Assembly: GCF_900115865.1 (NCBI RefSeq)
Contig: NZ_FOXY01000004.1
Location: forward strand, 1 to 64,000
Length of the DNA: 64,000 nucleotides
Direction of reading: 5' to 3'
Source: Donghicola eburneus
GTDB taxonomy: Bacteria; Pseudomonadota; Alphaproteobacteria; Rhodobacterales; Rhodobacteraceae
Shown piece after piece: positions 16,305 through 26,333 of this stretch (position 1 is the stretch's first letter; each line of letters starts with the position of its first letter). The notes under the pieces are model-generated. The model saw only the letters and a program-made list of their open reading frames with translations, was not told the DNA's origin and did no database searches. Made by a program: the position numbers and the translations under genes.

Positions 16305-17198
16305 TTACGCGGTGCGCTTTTCTGTTTGCGGGGCCTCTTTGGAGAGTTGGACGGCGAGGATGCCCGCCGCAATGATCGCCACACCGACGATATCGAGGGT
16401 ACCAATGGTTTCGCCAAGCAGAAGCGCGGCGATTGCGACCCCGAAGAAGGGGTTCAGGAAGTGGAAGGTCGCGGCGCGCACGGCTCCGATCCGCTCGACC
16501 AGCCAGAACCACACGAGGGTGGCCAGAAGTCCCGGAATGAGAGTGGTGTACAGGAAGGCGAGGGTGAGGCGCGGGGTAAGCGTGACGTCCAGCGTCGGGA
16601 ATTCGTAGATCATCGCGAACGGCAGAAGCGCGATGGAGCCGACCATCATTTGCAGACCGACAACCATCAGGCGGTTCCCTCCGGCCGAGGCGACACGCAC
16701 CGACAATGTCGCGGCAGAGAGGGACGCCACGCCAATCGCGCAGAGCAGCAGACCGAAAGGATCAGCGCCTGCCTGCACCCGCGTTCCCATGATCAGGGCA
16801 GCCCCTGCGATGCCTGCGATCAGGCCGATCCAGCCAATTGGGCGGACAGTCTGGCCAAAGAACGACACGCCCACAAGTGCGACCCAGAGCGGCATGGTCG
16901 AGGCGACAATTGACGCAAGTGAGGCTTCGACCGTCTGCATAGCGATGAAATTCAGGCCCAAATACAAGGCGTTCTGACAAAGACCAAAGATCACTGTCGC
17001 CCGCCATTGGGCCGCAGATAGGCGCGCGCGCTGCCCAAGCGCATAGGCAATGGCCATGCCGATGACACCCGATACCAGAAATCGCAGGGAGAGGGCCGTC
17101 AGTGGGGGCGCTTCGGCGACAATCATCCGCGCAGAGGTAAAGGCCGAGGACCACATCAGTCCAAAAGCCAGTCCGGCCAGCATCGCGCGAATATCCAT
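16305..17198 (-). CDS. EamA/DMT-family transporter
   Basis: A 297-residue inner-membrane protein with ten predicted helices in two EamA repeats (~5-140 and ~150-290). The first repeat includes SSAFTSARMIVAEAPPLTALSLRFLVSG, typical of the RhaT/DMT class. GGAGG lies 8 bases before ATG 17198. Substrate cannot be told from sequence; relatives export amino acids or other metabolites. It stands alone between aroC and HU. Confidence 0.88.
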   Translation of the reverse strand: MDIRAMLAGLAFGLMWSSAFTSARMIVAEAPPLTALSLRFLVSGVIGMAIAYALGQRARLSAAQWRATVIFGLCQNALYLGLNFIAMQTVEASLASIVASTMPLWVALVGVSFFGQTVRPIGWIGLIAGIAGAALIMGTRVQAGADPFGLLLCAIGVASLSAATLSVRVASAGGNRLMVVGLQMMVGSIALLPFAMIYEFPTLDVTLTPRLTLAFLYTTLIPGLLATLVWFWLVERIGAVRAATFHFLNPFFGVAIAALLLGETIGTLDIVGVAIIAAGILAVQLSKEAPQTEKRTA

Positions 17199-17304
17199 GG
17201 GGTCCCTCCGGGTTGGTCGTCGGCGAACCCTGCCAGAGACATTGGTGCGGCGCCAGCGAAAGCTGCGTCATGTCAGCCATGCAGCGGACGCAAGAAAGCC
17301 CGGC

Positions 17305-17339
17305 AAAAAGAAAAGGGCCCCTGCAGTGGCAGAGACCCT
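17305..17339 (-). terminator. Rho-independent terminator of the HU gene
   Basis: On the minus strand AGGGTCTCTGC pairs (with G-U pairs) with GCAGGGGCCCT around CACT, followed by TTTCTTTTT. Confidence 0.8.
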
Positions 17340-17367
17340 CTGAAACCTTGCGGAACCCGCAAAAAGA

Positions 17368-17655
17368 TCAGCCGTTGACGCTGTCTTTCAGTGCCTTGGC
17401 AACAGTCACTTTGACGACCTTGTCGGCCTCTTTTTTGATCTGCTCGCCGGTGGCGGGGTTACGTACCATACGCTCGGGGCGCTCGCGGCAGTAGAATTTG
17501 CCAACGCCAGGCAGGGTTACCGAACCACCCTCTGCAACTTCGCGAGTGATGATCGCGGTCACTGCGTCCAGTGCCTGCGCAGCTGCTTTCTTTTCTGCCC
17601 CCATCTCCTCGGCCAGAGCCGCAACCAGTTGGGTTTTCGTCATAGGCTTTGCCAT
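17368..17655 (-). CDS. HU-family DNA-binding protein
   Basis: A 95-residue histone-like protein of the HU/IHF family that bends DNA and compacts the nucleoid. The N-terminal helices (MTKTQLVAALAEEMG), the core VTLPGVGKFYCRERPER and the DNA-binding arm RNPATGEQIKKEADKVVKVTVAKALKD are all clear. The arm carries RNPATGE, usual for HU. GGAG lies 7 bases upstream of ATG 17655. A single gene with its own terminator. I cannot tell whether it is HupA, HupB or a paralogue. Confidence 0.95.
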   Translation of the reverse strand: MAKPMTKTQLVAALAEEMGAEKKAAAQALDAVTAIITREVAEGGSVTLPGVGKFYCRERPERMVRNPATGEQIKKEADKVVKVTVAKALKDSVNG

Positions 17656-17793
17656 TTCTGGTCTCCGTATATTTTTATTCCCAGTCGTCGCTGGGTACGT
17701 GTTGGGGCATCTAACGCGAAATATCAGGACAAGACAATCTGAATGGCCTTTTTTTCAAGGCCACATTGCAGATTTTTGCGGATTTATCACAGT

Positions 17794-19272
17794 TCAGAGA
17801 AAGGCTGTTTCCTCAAATGACCGTAGTTTACGGGAATGGATACGCTCTAGCGGCATCTCACTCAGCCTTTCCATTGCCCGAATGCCAATCAATAGGTGAC
17901 GTGCAACCTGAGTTTTATAGAAGTCACTCGCCATACCAGGCAATTTCAGCTCTCCGTGGAGCGGTTTGTCCGACACACAGAGCAGCGTTCCGTAGGGCAC
18001 GCGGAAGCGGAAGCCATTGGCAGCGATGGTCGCACTTTCCATGTCGAGCGCGATGGCACGCGACTGGGACAGTCGTTGAACCGGCCCCGACTGATCGCGA
18101 AGCTCCCAGTTACGATTGTCAATGGTCGCAACTGTTCCCGTGCGCATGATGCGCTTCAACTCGTAGCCTTCGAGTTCCGAAACCTCTTCTACCGCATCTT
18201 CTAACGCAATCTGGATTTCAGCCAGTGCAGGGATCGGGACCCAGACCGGCAAATCTGCATCCAGAACATGATCTTCGCGCAAATAGGCATGCGCCAGAAC
18301 GAAGTCACCCAAGGCCTGCGTGTTCCGCAACCCAGCGCAGTGACCCACCATCACCCAAGCGTGCGGGCGCAGGACGGCAATATGATCGGTGGCCGTTTTA
18401 GCGTTGGACGGGCCGACACCAATATTTACCAAAGTGATACCGCTGCCGTCCTCCTTCTTCAGATGGTAGGTTGGCATCTGAGGCATCTTTTTGGGCGTTT
18501 CCAGCTCTTGGTCCGCCTCGGTGATTTCTACATTTCCGGTCGAGACAAAGGACGTGTAGCCGCTGGCCTTGTTCGCCAACATCTGGCGAGCGTAAGCCTC
18601 GAATTCTTCGACGTAAAACTGATAGTTTGTAAACAGAACGTGGTTCTGGAAATGCGCTGGATCAGTGGCTGTATAGTGGGCCAGACGTGCCAGCGAATAG
18701 TCCACGCGCTGTGCGGTGAACGGGGCCAAGGGACGCGCGCCATCGGGATAGGTGAACCCTTCACCATTCACGATGGCATCATGGGTAATATTCAGGTCAG
18801 GCACGTCGAACACATCTCGCAGGGGGAAGGTTGCCGCGCCATCCTGAGGGATCACGATCTCTTCGTCGCCAAGAACGGCAAAGTGAATCGGCATGGGCGT
18901 TTGCGAGGGACCAATAGCGACCGGCTGGTCATGATGCTCGATCAGAAGGCCAATCTGCTGCTCAAGGTAGTTCGAAAATAGATCGGGCCGCGTGATGGTC
19001 GTGGCATAGGTGCCTGGCTCGACCACGTGACCAAAACTCAGACGGCTGTCCAGCTTGGCAAAGGTCGACGTGACAAAGCGGATCTCGGGGTAGTAGGCGC
19101 GATAACGAGACCGATGCTCAGCTCCTTCGATCAACTCTTGAAAGCGGTCATGCAGGTAGCCTGTCGACTCGTCATAGAGTTCACGCAAGCGCGCCACGGC
19201 GGCCTTGGCGTCGGTAAAGTATTCGTGGCCCCGAATTTCGGGGGTTTCAATCGGTAGTTCGGGCTTGTTCAT
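17794..19272 (-). CDS. amn: AMP nucleosidase
   Basis: A 492-residue Amn enzyme hydrolysing AMP to adenine and ribose 5-phosphate. An N-terminal domain (~1-190) precedes a purine-nucleoside-phosphorylase-like catalytic domain. In the latter, TLVNIGVGPSNAKTATDHIAVLRPHAWVMVGHCAGLR and the ALDMESATIAANGFRFRVPYGTLLCVSDKPLHGE segment carrying the conserved DMES acids are visible. It starts 7 bases after the ade stop, so the two genes are one unit. Together they turn AMP into hypoxanthine and ribose 5-phosphate. Cytosolic. Confidence 0.95.
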   Translation of the reverse strand: MNKPELPIETPEIRGHEYFTDAKAAVARLRELYDESTGYLHDRFQELIEGAEHRSRYRAYYPEIRFVTSTFAKLDSRLSFGHVVEPGTYATTITRPDLFSNYLEQQIGLLIEHHDQPVAIGPSQTPMPIHFAVLGDEEIVIPQDGAATFPLRDVFDVPDLNITHDAIVNGEGFTYPDGARPLAPFTAQRVDYSLARLAHYTATDPAHFQNHVLFTNYQFYVEEFEAYARQMLANKASGYTSFVSTGNVEITEADQELETPKKMPQMPTYHLKKEDGSGITLVNIGVGPSNAKTATDHIAVLRPHAWVMVGHCAGLRNTQALGDFVLAHAYLREDHVLDADLPVWVPIPALAEIQIALEDAVEEVSELEGYELKRIMRTGTVATIDNRNWELRDQSGPVQRLSQSRAIALDMESATIAANGFRFRVPYGTLLCVSDKPLHGELKLPGMASDFYKTQVARHLLIGIRAMERLSEMPLERIHSRKLRSFEETAFL

Positions 19273-19279
19273 TTATGGA

Positions 19280-21085
19280 TTAGCTTTCTTCAAACAGGTC
19301 CGTAATTTCGAATTTGGTGACATCTACAAGCCCCAGATCGCTGATACGCAGGGCGGGGATGACGACCAGCGCCAGCAGCGAGTGCTGCATGAACGCATTG
19401 TTCAGGGTGCAGCCGCAGGCCTGCATGGCGTGTCCCAAGGCGGTTGCCTTGGCCGCCACGGTTGCGGCGTTGTCGTCGGACATAAGGCCAGCGATGGGCA
19501 GTTCAACCAGCGCCTTCTCCTCGCCATCAGCGAACAGGGTCACGCCGCCGCCAACCTCGGCCAAGCGGTTGGCGGCCAGCGCCATCATCTCGCGATCGGT
19601 ACCGACCACGATCATGTGGTGGCTGTCATGCGCCACGGTCGAGGCCATCGCCATCGGCTTGTCATAGCCGAAGCCGCTGACGAACCCGTTGGTCACGCCG
19701 CCCGTCGCGCGGTGCCGTTCCACCAAGGCAATCTGGCAGATGTCCTGCGCGGAATCGCCCTGCACCAAGCCATCGGTGACAGCCAGTTCTGCGGTCAGCG
19801 CCTTGGTCGGGGCCTGGTTTTCGACGACACCGATCACTTTGGCCGTGACAGAGTTCTTACCTTCGGGGGCAGTGATCTCGAAATCCGCCGCGACGCGGTC
19901 CTGATCCAGATGCACGGTGTTCCGAGCTGAGTCGGGCCAATCGAAATGCGGGCAATCCACCAGACATTCCCCACCCTCGGCGATCAGTTGACCACGAGCA
20001 TAGACCTGTTCAATCGGCAGAGTCTTCAGGTCAGAGGTCAGAATCACATCCGCACGGCGACCGGGGGCAATCGAGCCTAGCTCGCGCTCCAACCCGAAAT
20101 GAGTTGCGGTGTTGATCGTCGCCATCTGGATCGCAATCAGCGGGTCGCAACCACACTCGATGGCATGTCGCACCACGCGGTTCATGTGGCCATCGTTCAC
20201 CAAGGTGCCAGCGTTGCAGTCATCCGTGCACAAGATGAAGTTGCGCGGGTCTAGCCCCTTTTCTGTGATGGCGGTGATCTGCGTCTCCACATCATACCAA
20301 GCCGAGCCGAGCCGCATCATGTGCCGCATCCCCTGACGGGTACGGGAAATGGCATCCTCTTCGCAGGTGCCCTCGTGGTCATCCGCCGGACCGCCTGCCG
20401 CATAGGCGTGAAACGCGGGCCCACGGTCGGGGCTGGCATAGTGCCCGCCCACCGTCTTACCCGCGCGCTGAGTGGCAGCAATCTCGGCGAGCATCTTGGG
20501 GTCGGCATTGATCACACCGGGAAAGTTCATCATCTCTCCCAACCCGATGATCCCCGGCCACGCCATCGCCTCGGCCACATCCTCGGGGGTGATTTCCTGC
20601 CCCGTCGTCTCTAGCCCCGGCGCCGAGGGCGCACAGCTTGGCATCTGGGTAAAGATGTTCACGGGCTGCATCAGCGCCTCGTCATGCATCATCTTCACGC
20701 CGTCCAAGCCCAAAACATTCGCGATCTCGTGCGGATCGGTGAACATGGTCGTCGTGCCATGAGGGATCACCGCGCGGGCAAATTCCGCCGGCGTCAGCAT
20801 CCCCGATTCAATGTGCATGTGCGCGTCGCACAAACCAGGCATCATATAGCGCCCTGCCACATCGACGACCTGCGTCCCCTCGCCAATGCAGTGGCTGGCG
20901 TCCGGCCCGCAATAGGCGAACCGCCCATCCTTGATCGCGATGTCTGTATTTTCAATTACTTCGCGGGTGTGGACATTCACCCACCGCCCATTTTTCAAAA
21001 CCAGATCAGCCGGCGCACGCCCCGCGGCGACGGCCACCAGATTGGCCGCAACATCCGGCCATGATTTAAAAGCAGCTTGTGTCAT
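19280..21085 (-). CDS. ade: Adenine deaminase
   Basis: A 601-residue amidohydrolase-superfamily enzyme turning adenine into hypoxanthine and ammonia. The metal motif is CDAHMHIESGM (~86-96), followed by VIPHGTTTMFTDPHEIANV, and the Asp ligand lies in ILCTDDCNAG (~281-290). The C-terminal domain carries HDSHHMIVVGTD, usual for Ade. Length is that of the family. ATG 21085 lacks a clear ribosome site. First gene of ade-amn; diverges from the reductase fusion gene with 133 bases between. Confidence 0.95.
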   Translation of the reverse strand: MTQAAFKSWPDVAANLVAVAAGRAPADLVLKNGRWVNVHTREVIENTDIAIKDGRFAYCGPDASHCIGEGTQVVDVAGRYMMPGLCDAHMHIESGMLTPAEFARAVIPHGTTTMFTDPHEIANVLGLDGVKMMHDEALMQPVNIFTQMPSCAPSAPGLETTGQEITPEDVAEAMAWPGIIGLGEMMNFPGVINADPKMLAEIAATQRAGKTVGGHYASPDRGPAFHAYAAGGPADDHEGTCEEDAISRTRQGMRHMMRLGSAWYDVETQITAITEKGLDPRNFILCTDDCNAGTLVNDGHMNRVVRHAIECGCDPLIAIQMATINTATHFGLERELGSIAPGRRADVILTSDLKTLPIEQVYARGQLIAEGGECLVDCPHFDWPDSARNTVHLDQDRVAADFEITAPEGKNSVTAKVIGVVENQAPTKALTAELAVTDGLVQGDSAQDICQIALVERHRATGGVTNGFVSGFGYDKPMAMASTVAHDSHHMIVVGTDREMMALAANRLAEVGGGVTLFADGEEKALVELPIAGLMSDDNAATVAAKATALGHAMQACGCTLNNAFMQHSLLALVVIPALRISDLGLVDVTKFEITDLFEES

Positions 21086-21218
21086 GTACCGAGTGTGACC
21101 AAATTTGTTAGCGCCGCAAGTGGGCGTTGCTCAGAATACGGGCAGAATGCACATTTTCAGATCACAGACTTACGACACTTGTCTTGAAAAGCGGCACGGC
21201 CACGCCCAAACATGAGGC

Positions 21219-22442
21219 ATGACAAAGACTTTGCTTTCCTTTGGCCACGGTTACTCGGCCCAAGCACTCGACCGCCTCCTGATCCCTCAGGGTTGGCGCG
21301 TCTATGGCACCACCCGCTCGACCGAGAACTTTGCCGAGCTAGAGGCGCGCGGCGTGATACCCCTGCTCTGGGGCAGCGACGAGGTGCGCGCGGCCCTAGA
21401 GGAATGCAGCCACATCCTGATCTCGGCTGGCCCCAAAGATGCGGGCGATCCGGTGCTTGCACTCTATCGTGACACCATCGCGCGGCGGGCCAGTGAACTG
21501 GAATGGGTGGGCTATCTGTCCACTACAGGCGTCTACGGCCATCATGATGGCGGCTGGGTGACAGAGGACGCACCGCTGATCCCCGCCACCCCGCGTGGCA
21601 TGTCCCGCAAGAACGCCGAACAAGCGTGGGGCAGCATCGACGGACTGCCTCTGCATATCTTCCGCCTTGCTGGCATTTATGGCCCCGGCCGCGGTCCATT
21701 TGAAAAGGTCCGCACAGGCAAAGCCCGCCGGATCATCAAAAAGGGACAGGTCTTCAGCCGCATCCACGTGGACGACATCGCGCAGGTCTTGGCGGCCAGC
21801 ATCGCGCAGCCCAACCCCGGCCGCGCCTATAACGTCTGTGACAATGACCCTGCCCCGCCGCAGGACGTCATCGCCTATGCGGCCGAACTGCTCGGGATGC
21901 CCCTGCCCCCTGCCGTGAACTTCGAAGATGCGGACATGACCCCCATGGCCCGCAGTTTCTACGCCGAGAGCAAGCGCGTCGATAACACCCGCATCAAAGA
22001 AGAGCTCGGCGTCGAACTCGCCTATCCCGACTACCGCGCTGGCTTGCAGAAATCGCTATCGGTCGAGGATCCGCGCAGTTCTGTTCTGAGTTTTCTGGAG
22101 CGCTACAACAACGCTTTCTATGCCCGCGACATCAACGCGTTGAGGGACTGCTATACCGAGGATCGGGTGCGATTCTGGGACAATCATGTTGGCAATGACA
22201 GCGACGACCTGCCCGCGCATCTGACCGCCGTTCAGACATTCTTCGACGACGGAACGATTGAACAGCTGGAGATCGATAGCCCGCAGGTCTGGTTCCACGG
22301 CGATACGGCCACGCTATCAGCGACCCTACGCTATGCGTCCGCCCCGAAACCGGGGGTCCGCAGTACCTTCTGTCTGAAGATGCAAAAAGGTTCGTGGCGG
22401 GCGTTTCACGTCCACCACTCGTTTGATCCGAACGAGACTTAG
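21219..22442 (+). CDS. SDR-type NAD(P) reductase fused to an NTF2-like domain
   Basis: A 407-residue two-domain protein. Residues 1-280 form an atypical short-chain dehydrogenase of the YeeZ type: a Rossmann start [11 protein letters not shown] (~7-17), [12 protein letters not shown] (~96-107), and [15 protein letters not shown] (~146-160). The usual YxxxK pair is replaced by [10 protein letters not shown], so classical SDR chemistry is doubtful. Residues ~288-407 look like a SnoaL/NTF2 fold ([26 protein letters not shown], ending [10 protein letters not shown]). YeeZ-type proteins normally end near residue 280, so the added domain is the oddity. It converges with dxs and overlaps it by 4 bases at the stops. 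Substrate unknown. Confidence 0.8.
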   Translation: MTKTLLSFGHGYSAQALDRLLIPQGWRVYGTTRSTENFAELEARGVIPLLWGSDEVRAALEECSHILISAGPKDAGDPVLALYRDTIARRASELEWVGYLSTTGVYGHHDGGWVTEDAPLIPATPRGMSRKNAEQAWGSIDGLPLHIFRLAGIYGPGRGPFEKVRTGKARRIIKKGQVFSRIHVDDIAQVLAASIAQPNPGRAYNVCDNDPAPPQDVIAYAAELLGMPLPPAVNFEDADMTPMARSFYAESKRVDNTRIKEELGVELAYPDYRAGLQKSLSVEDPRSSVLSFLERYNNAFYARDINALRDCYTEDRVRFWDNHVGNDSDDLPAHLTAVQTFFDDGTIEQLEIDSPQVWFHGDTATLSATLRYASAPKPGVRSTFCLKMQKGSWRAFHVHHSFDPNET

Positions 22443-24364
22443 GCCCGTTTCCCCAGCGTCTCGACGCCCATGACGTCCAGCACTTTGGCCTCGATGTCTT
22501 CGGCGTTCAGGCCAGCGACCGCGTACATGTCACGGGGGTTGGCTTGGTCAATAAAGATGTCCGGCAGAACCATGCTGCGGAATTTGAAGCCGCGATCGAA
22601 CACGCCCTCTTCGGCCAACAGATGCGAAACATGGCTGGCAAAGCCGCCAATCGCGCCCTCTTCGACGGTGATCAGAGCATCGTGGGTCTCCACGAGCTTC
22701 AGGATCAGGTCGCGGTCCAGCGGCTTGGCAAAGCGCGCATCGGCCACGGTCGGAGTAATGCCGCGCGCGTCCAATGCCTCGCAGGCTTGCATGACCTCTT
22801 GCAGGCGGGTGCCAAAGGAGAGGATCGCGACGCCTTTACCCTCGCGGATCATGCGGCCCTTGCCAATTTCTAGGATCTCGCCACGCTCGGGCATCTCCAC
22901 GCCGGTGCCCTCGCCACGAGGATAGCGGAAGCTGATCGGGCCCTGATCATAGGCTGCTGCGGTGGCGACCATGTGGACGAGTTCGGCTTCGTCTGCCGCC
23001 GCCATGACGACGAAATCGGGCAGGTTGGCTAGGAACGCGGTGTCGAACGCGCCAGCATGGGTCGCGCCATCGGCACCCACCAGACCTGCGCGGTCAATCG
23101 CGAAACGGACAGGCAAACGCTGAATCGCCACGTCGTGAACCACTTGATCATAGCCACGCTGCAGGAACGTCGAATAGAGAGCGCAGAACGGGCGCAAACC
23201 ACCCGCCGCCAGACCAGCGGCAAAGGTTACAGCGTGCTGTTCAGCGATACCCACGTCAAAGCAGCGGCTGGGATAGCGGTCCTGAAACTGCTTCAGGCCA
23301 GTGCCATCAGGCATCGCGGCAGTGACGGCACAAACCTTGGTGTCGCGCGCGGCCTCGTCCAGCAGTGCCTTGGAAAACACGCCGGTATAGCTCGGCGCGT
23401 TCGAGGGGGTTTTCTTCTGCTTGCCCGTGACTACGTCGAACTTGGAAACACCATGACCTTTATCAGCGGCAGCCTCGGCGGGGGCATAGCCTTTGCCCTT
23501 TTGGGTCAGGACGTGGATCAGGATCGGGCCGGTTGCGCGGTCATGGACGGTGCGCAGAACAGGCAGCAGCTGGTCCATATCGTGGCCGTCGATGGGACCG
23601 ACATAACTAAAGCCCAAGGCCTCGAACAAAGTGCCGCCCGTCGCCATGCCCTTCAGCATGTCTTTGGCGCGCTTGGCGCTCTCGCGGAAGGGTTCGGGCA
23701 GGAAGCCGACCGCGCCCTTGGCAACCTCTTTCAGGTCATGGAAGGGACGCTCGGCATAGAGTTTCGACAAATAAGACGACATCGCGCCAACGGGAGGCGC
23801 AATCGACATCTCGTTGTCATTCAGAATAACGATCAGGCGCTTTTTCAGGTGGCCGGCGTTGTTCATCGCCTCGTAGGCCATGCCCGCGCTGATCGAACCA
23901 TCCCCGATCACGGCGATCCCGTCGCCCAAGCCTTCGGGGCAGTTGCCCCCCAGATCTCGCGCCACGCTAAAGCCCAAGGCCGCGCTGATCGAGGTGCTGG
24001 AATGCGCCGCGCCGAACGGGTCATAGGGGCTTTCTGAACGCTTGGTAAAACCGGACAGTCCGTCCTTTTGGCGCAGCGTGCGGATGCGATCGCGGCGGCC
24101 GGTCAGAATCTTGTGAGGATAGCTCTGGTGGCTCACGTCCCAGATGATTTTGTCCTTGGGCGTATCCCAGATCGCATGCAACGCGACCGTCAACTCGACC
24201 ACGCCAAGCCCCGCACCAAGATGCCCGCCGGTTTCAGAGACAGCACTGATCGTCTCGGCCCGCACTTCGCGCGCCAGCTGTTTCAGCTGTGCATCCGACA
24301 GTCCCTTCATGTCCGAAGGGGTCGTGATCTGGTCCAGCAATGGCGTCTCGGGACGGTTCGACAT
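22439..24364 (-). CDS. dxs: 1-deoxy-D-xylulose-5-phosphate synthase
   Basis: A 641-residue TPP enzyme joining pyruvate and glyceraldehyde 3-phosphate, the entry to the MEP isoprenoid pathway. Visible parts are [20 protein letters not shown] (~44-63), the TPP/Mg motif [18 protein letters not shown], the mid-domain SFRYPRGEG and the transketolase-like C-terminus. The start at ATG 24364 has AAGGAGG 9 bases upstream; the frame runs back another 29 codons into ispA, but that part is not conserved. It lies last in xseB-ispA-dxs, 25 bases after ispA. Cofactor supply may come through the nearby thiBPQ system. Confidence 0.96.
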   Translation of the reverse strand: MSNRPETPLLDQITTPSDMKGLSDAQLKQLAREVRAETISAVSETGGHLGAGLGVVELTVALHAIWDTPKDKIIWDVSHQSYPHKILTGRRDRIRTLRQKDGLSGFTKRSESPYDPFGAAHSSTSISAALGFSVARDLGGNCPEGLGDGIAVIGDGSISAGMAYEAMNNAGHLKKRLIVILNDNEMSIAPPVGAMSSYLSKLYAERPFHDLKEVAKGAVGFLPEPFRESAKRAKDMLKGMATGGTLFEALGFSYVGPIDGHDMDQLLPVLRTVHDRATGPILIHVLTQKGKGYAPAEAAADKGHGVSKFDVVTGKQKKTPSNAPSYTGVFSKALLDEAARDTKVCAVTAAMPDGTGLKQFQDRYPSRCFDVGIAEQHAVTFAAGLAAGGLRPFCALYSTFLQRGYDQVVHDVAIQRLPVRFAIDRAGLVGADGATHAGAFDTAFLANLPDFVVMAAADEAELVHMVATAAAYDQGPISFRYPRGEGTGVEMPERGEILEIGKGRMIREGKGVAILSFGTRLQEVMQACEALDARGITPTVADARFAKPLDRDLILKLVETHDALITVEEGAIGGFASHVSHLLAEEGVFDRGFKFRSMVLPDIFIDQANPRDMYAVAGLNAEDIEAKVLDVMGVETLGKRA

Positions 24365-24389
24365 AAGGGCGCGCCTCCTTGGGGGCGTT

Positions 24390-25265
24390 TCAGCTTTCGC
24401 GGGAGATAACGAAACGAGCCGCTTCCCGCAAGCTCTCGGCCTGTTTCCCATATGGAGATAGAGCGTCGCAGGCCTGCGTCACCAGATCGGCCGCGCGCTG
24501 ACGCGCGCCATCAAGACCCAGCAAAGAAACAAAGGTCGCCTTGCCCGCCTCGGCATCCTTTTGCAGACGCTTGCCAGCCTTGGCCTCGTCCCCGGTTTCA
24601 TCAAGGATGTCGTCAGCAATCTGGAAGGCAAGACCCAGCGCCTTGGCGTAGGTCGAGAGCGGCATCACATCGGCCTGCGCCAGACGGGCGCCTGCTTCTG
24701 CCGACCATTGGATCAGGGCACCGGTTTTACCGTCTTGTAGCTTGGTGATCTGCTCCAGCGTCAGCGGTGTGTCTGCGGTTTCGGCCGCGATATCCAGCGC
24801 CTGCCCGTATACCATTCCTTGCGCACCAGAGGCGCGGGCAAGGGTCAGACACAGGTCGGCACGGACCTCGGCAGGACCGGCCGCGGGATCAGCGCAAAGT
24901 TCAAACGCCAGTGTTTGCAGCGCATCGCCGGCCAGAACCGCAGTCGCCTCGTCCCATTTTACGTGAACGGTGGGCTGGCCGCGACGCAGGTCGTCGTCAT
25001 CCATGCAGGGCAGATCATCATGCACCAAGGAATAGGCGTGCAAAGCTTCGATCGCACAGGCCGGCAGGATTGCACGGGCGGGATCGACGCCGTGCAGCCG
25101 CGCGCCTTCGAGCACCAAGAAGCCGCGCAGGCGCTTGCCCCCGTTCAAAACCGCGTGGGCCATCGCATGATGCACAGGCTCGCTCGGCAGGCCCGCAAAA
25201 ATACGGTCAAACTCGGACTGGATCGCGGATTTCGCCCGCGCCTGCCCATCCAAAAACTGCTGCAT
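24390..25265 (-). CDS. ispA: Geranyl/farnesyl diphosphate synthase
   Basis: A 291-residue trans-prenyltransferase condensing IPP with DMAPP or GPP. The first Asp-rich motif [10 protein letters not shown] is at ~83-92 and the second, DDILDE, near 218-223. GGKRLRG (~43-49) binds the pyrophosphate. Features around the first motif fit a short-chain (C15) synthase. It follows xseB by 6 bases and precedes dxs, a familiar order in proteobacteria. Confidence 0.94.
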   Translation of the reverse strand: MQQFLDGQARAKSAIQSEFDRIFAGLPSEPVHHAMAHAVLNGGKRLRGFLVLEGARLHGVDPARAILPACAIEALHAYSLVHDDLPCMDDDDLRRGQPTVHVKWDEATAVLAGDALQTLAFELCADPAAGPAEVRADLCLTLARASGAQGMVYGQALDIAAETADTPLTLEQITKLQDGKTGALIQWSAEAGARLAQADVMPLSTYAKALGLAFQIADDILDETGDEAKAGKRLQKDAEAGKATFVSLLGLDGARQRAADLVTQACDALSPYGKQAESLREAARFVISRES

Positions 25266-25271
25266 CGGGGA

Positions 25272-25517
25272 TCAGAGACCTTCGGCGGCCTTCAGACCTG
25301 TGGGATTGCCGTCGCCGTCCAACGTGATCTGCGCGACCTTTTCCTCTGCGGCCTTCAGCTTGGCCTCGCAATGCTTCTTCAGCTCTGCGCCGCGCTGATA
25401 CAGGGTGATCGATTCTTCCAGCGGGACCTGACCGTTTTCCAGCTGACCGACGACCTTTTCCAGTTCGTTCATGGCGGCTTCGAAGCTGAGTTCGTTGACA
25501 GGTGTATCGGTGGTCAT
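25272..25517 (-). CDS. xseB: Exodeoxyribonuclease VII small subunit
   Basis: An 81-residue helical protein that joins XseA to degrade single-stranded DNA. The family core LSFEAAMNELEKVVGQLENG, then VPLEESITLYQRGAELKKHCEAKL, is intact. ATG 25517 gives the usual length; the frame extends upstream to 25619 but that leader is rich in Pro/Arg and non-conserved. First in xseB-ispA-dxs. xseA is not in the window. Confidence 0.93.
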   Translation of the reverse strand: MTTDTPVNELSFEAAMNELEKVVGQLENGQVPLEESITLYQRGAELKKHCEAKLKAAEEKVAQITLDGDGNPTGLKAAEGL

Positions 25518-25631
25518 CGGAAGGCCCCTATAAATTTCCGGTTCAGCCGCACGCGGCGGCTGCCTTTGTAAAATCACATTCCCTGAGATGGGTCGAGTCC
25601 CGCGCCCTGTCCAGTCCAAACCAGAGCAGAG

Positions 25632-26333
25632 TTAATCCGGCGCGAGCATGTACCCAGCCCCGCGCACAGTTTGCAGATACCGAGGCTGCTTGGGGTCTTC
25701 TTCCAGCTTGCGGCGCAGGCGGGTGATCTGGACGTCCACAGCGCGTTCCTGCGCCTGACCTTTATCGCGACCCAATTCTTCGACCAGTTTGGTGCGGGTC
25801 AGCGCCTCTCCGGGTTGGGCGGCAAAGATCCGCATCAGCTGCGCCTCGGTCGCGGTCAGACGCACGGGCGTGTCACCCTGCCACATCTCGCCGCGGTCGA
25901 TGTCATAGCGCACGGGACCCAGTTGCAGCAGCTTGGGTGCCGCATCGGTCTCCACCGGCTCCGGCATCCGGCGCAGAATGGCATTCATGCGCAACAGCAA
26001 CTCTTTGGGCTCAAAGGGTTTGGGCAGGTAGTCATCCGCGCCCGCCTCGAGCCCCGCGATCCGGTCCTCGGTCTCGCCCTTGGCCGTCAGCAGCAGGATC
26101 GGCGTCATCCGGTCCTCGCGCAGGGATTTCGTCATGCTGACGCCATCCTCGCCGGGCATCATCACGTCCATCACGATCAAGTCGAAATCAAGCCCACCAA
26201 GGATGCGGCGCGCATGAGCAGCATCGCGGGCGGTCGTCACGAGAAAGCCATTTCGTGCCAGAAACTTCTGGAGCAAACCCCGAATACGCTCGTCATCATC
26301 GACAATCAGGATGTGGGGCGCTGGTTCGCTCAT
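25632..26333 (-). CDS. petR: PetR-like OmpR-family response regulator
   Basis: A 233-residue response regulator. Receiver domain ~6-120 with the acidic pocket DDD at 12-14, phospho-acceptor Asp56 (VMDVMMPGEDG) and Lys in DDYLPKPF. C-terminal winged helix ~135-230 of the OmpR class (AVDVQITRLRRKLEEDPKQPRYLQTVRGAGYML). Its start overlaps the end of the MarR-type petP by 4 bases (ATGA). A MarR gene coupled to an OmpR-type regulator matches the petP-petR pair of Rhodobacter capsulatus, where PetR is required for growth. No sensor kinase is adjacent. Confidence 0.88.
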   Translation of the reverse strand: MSEPAPHILIVDDDERIRGLLQKFLARNGFLVTTARDAAHARRILGGLDFDLIVMDVMMPGEDGVSMTKSLREDRMTPILLLTAKGETEDRIAGLEAGADDYLPKPFEPKELLLRMNAILRRMPEPVETDAAPKLLQLGPVRYDIDRGEMWQGDTPVRLTATEAQLMRIFAAQPGEALTRTKLVEELGRDKGQAQERAVDVQITRLRRKLEEDPKQPRYLQTVRGAGYMLAPD

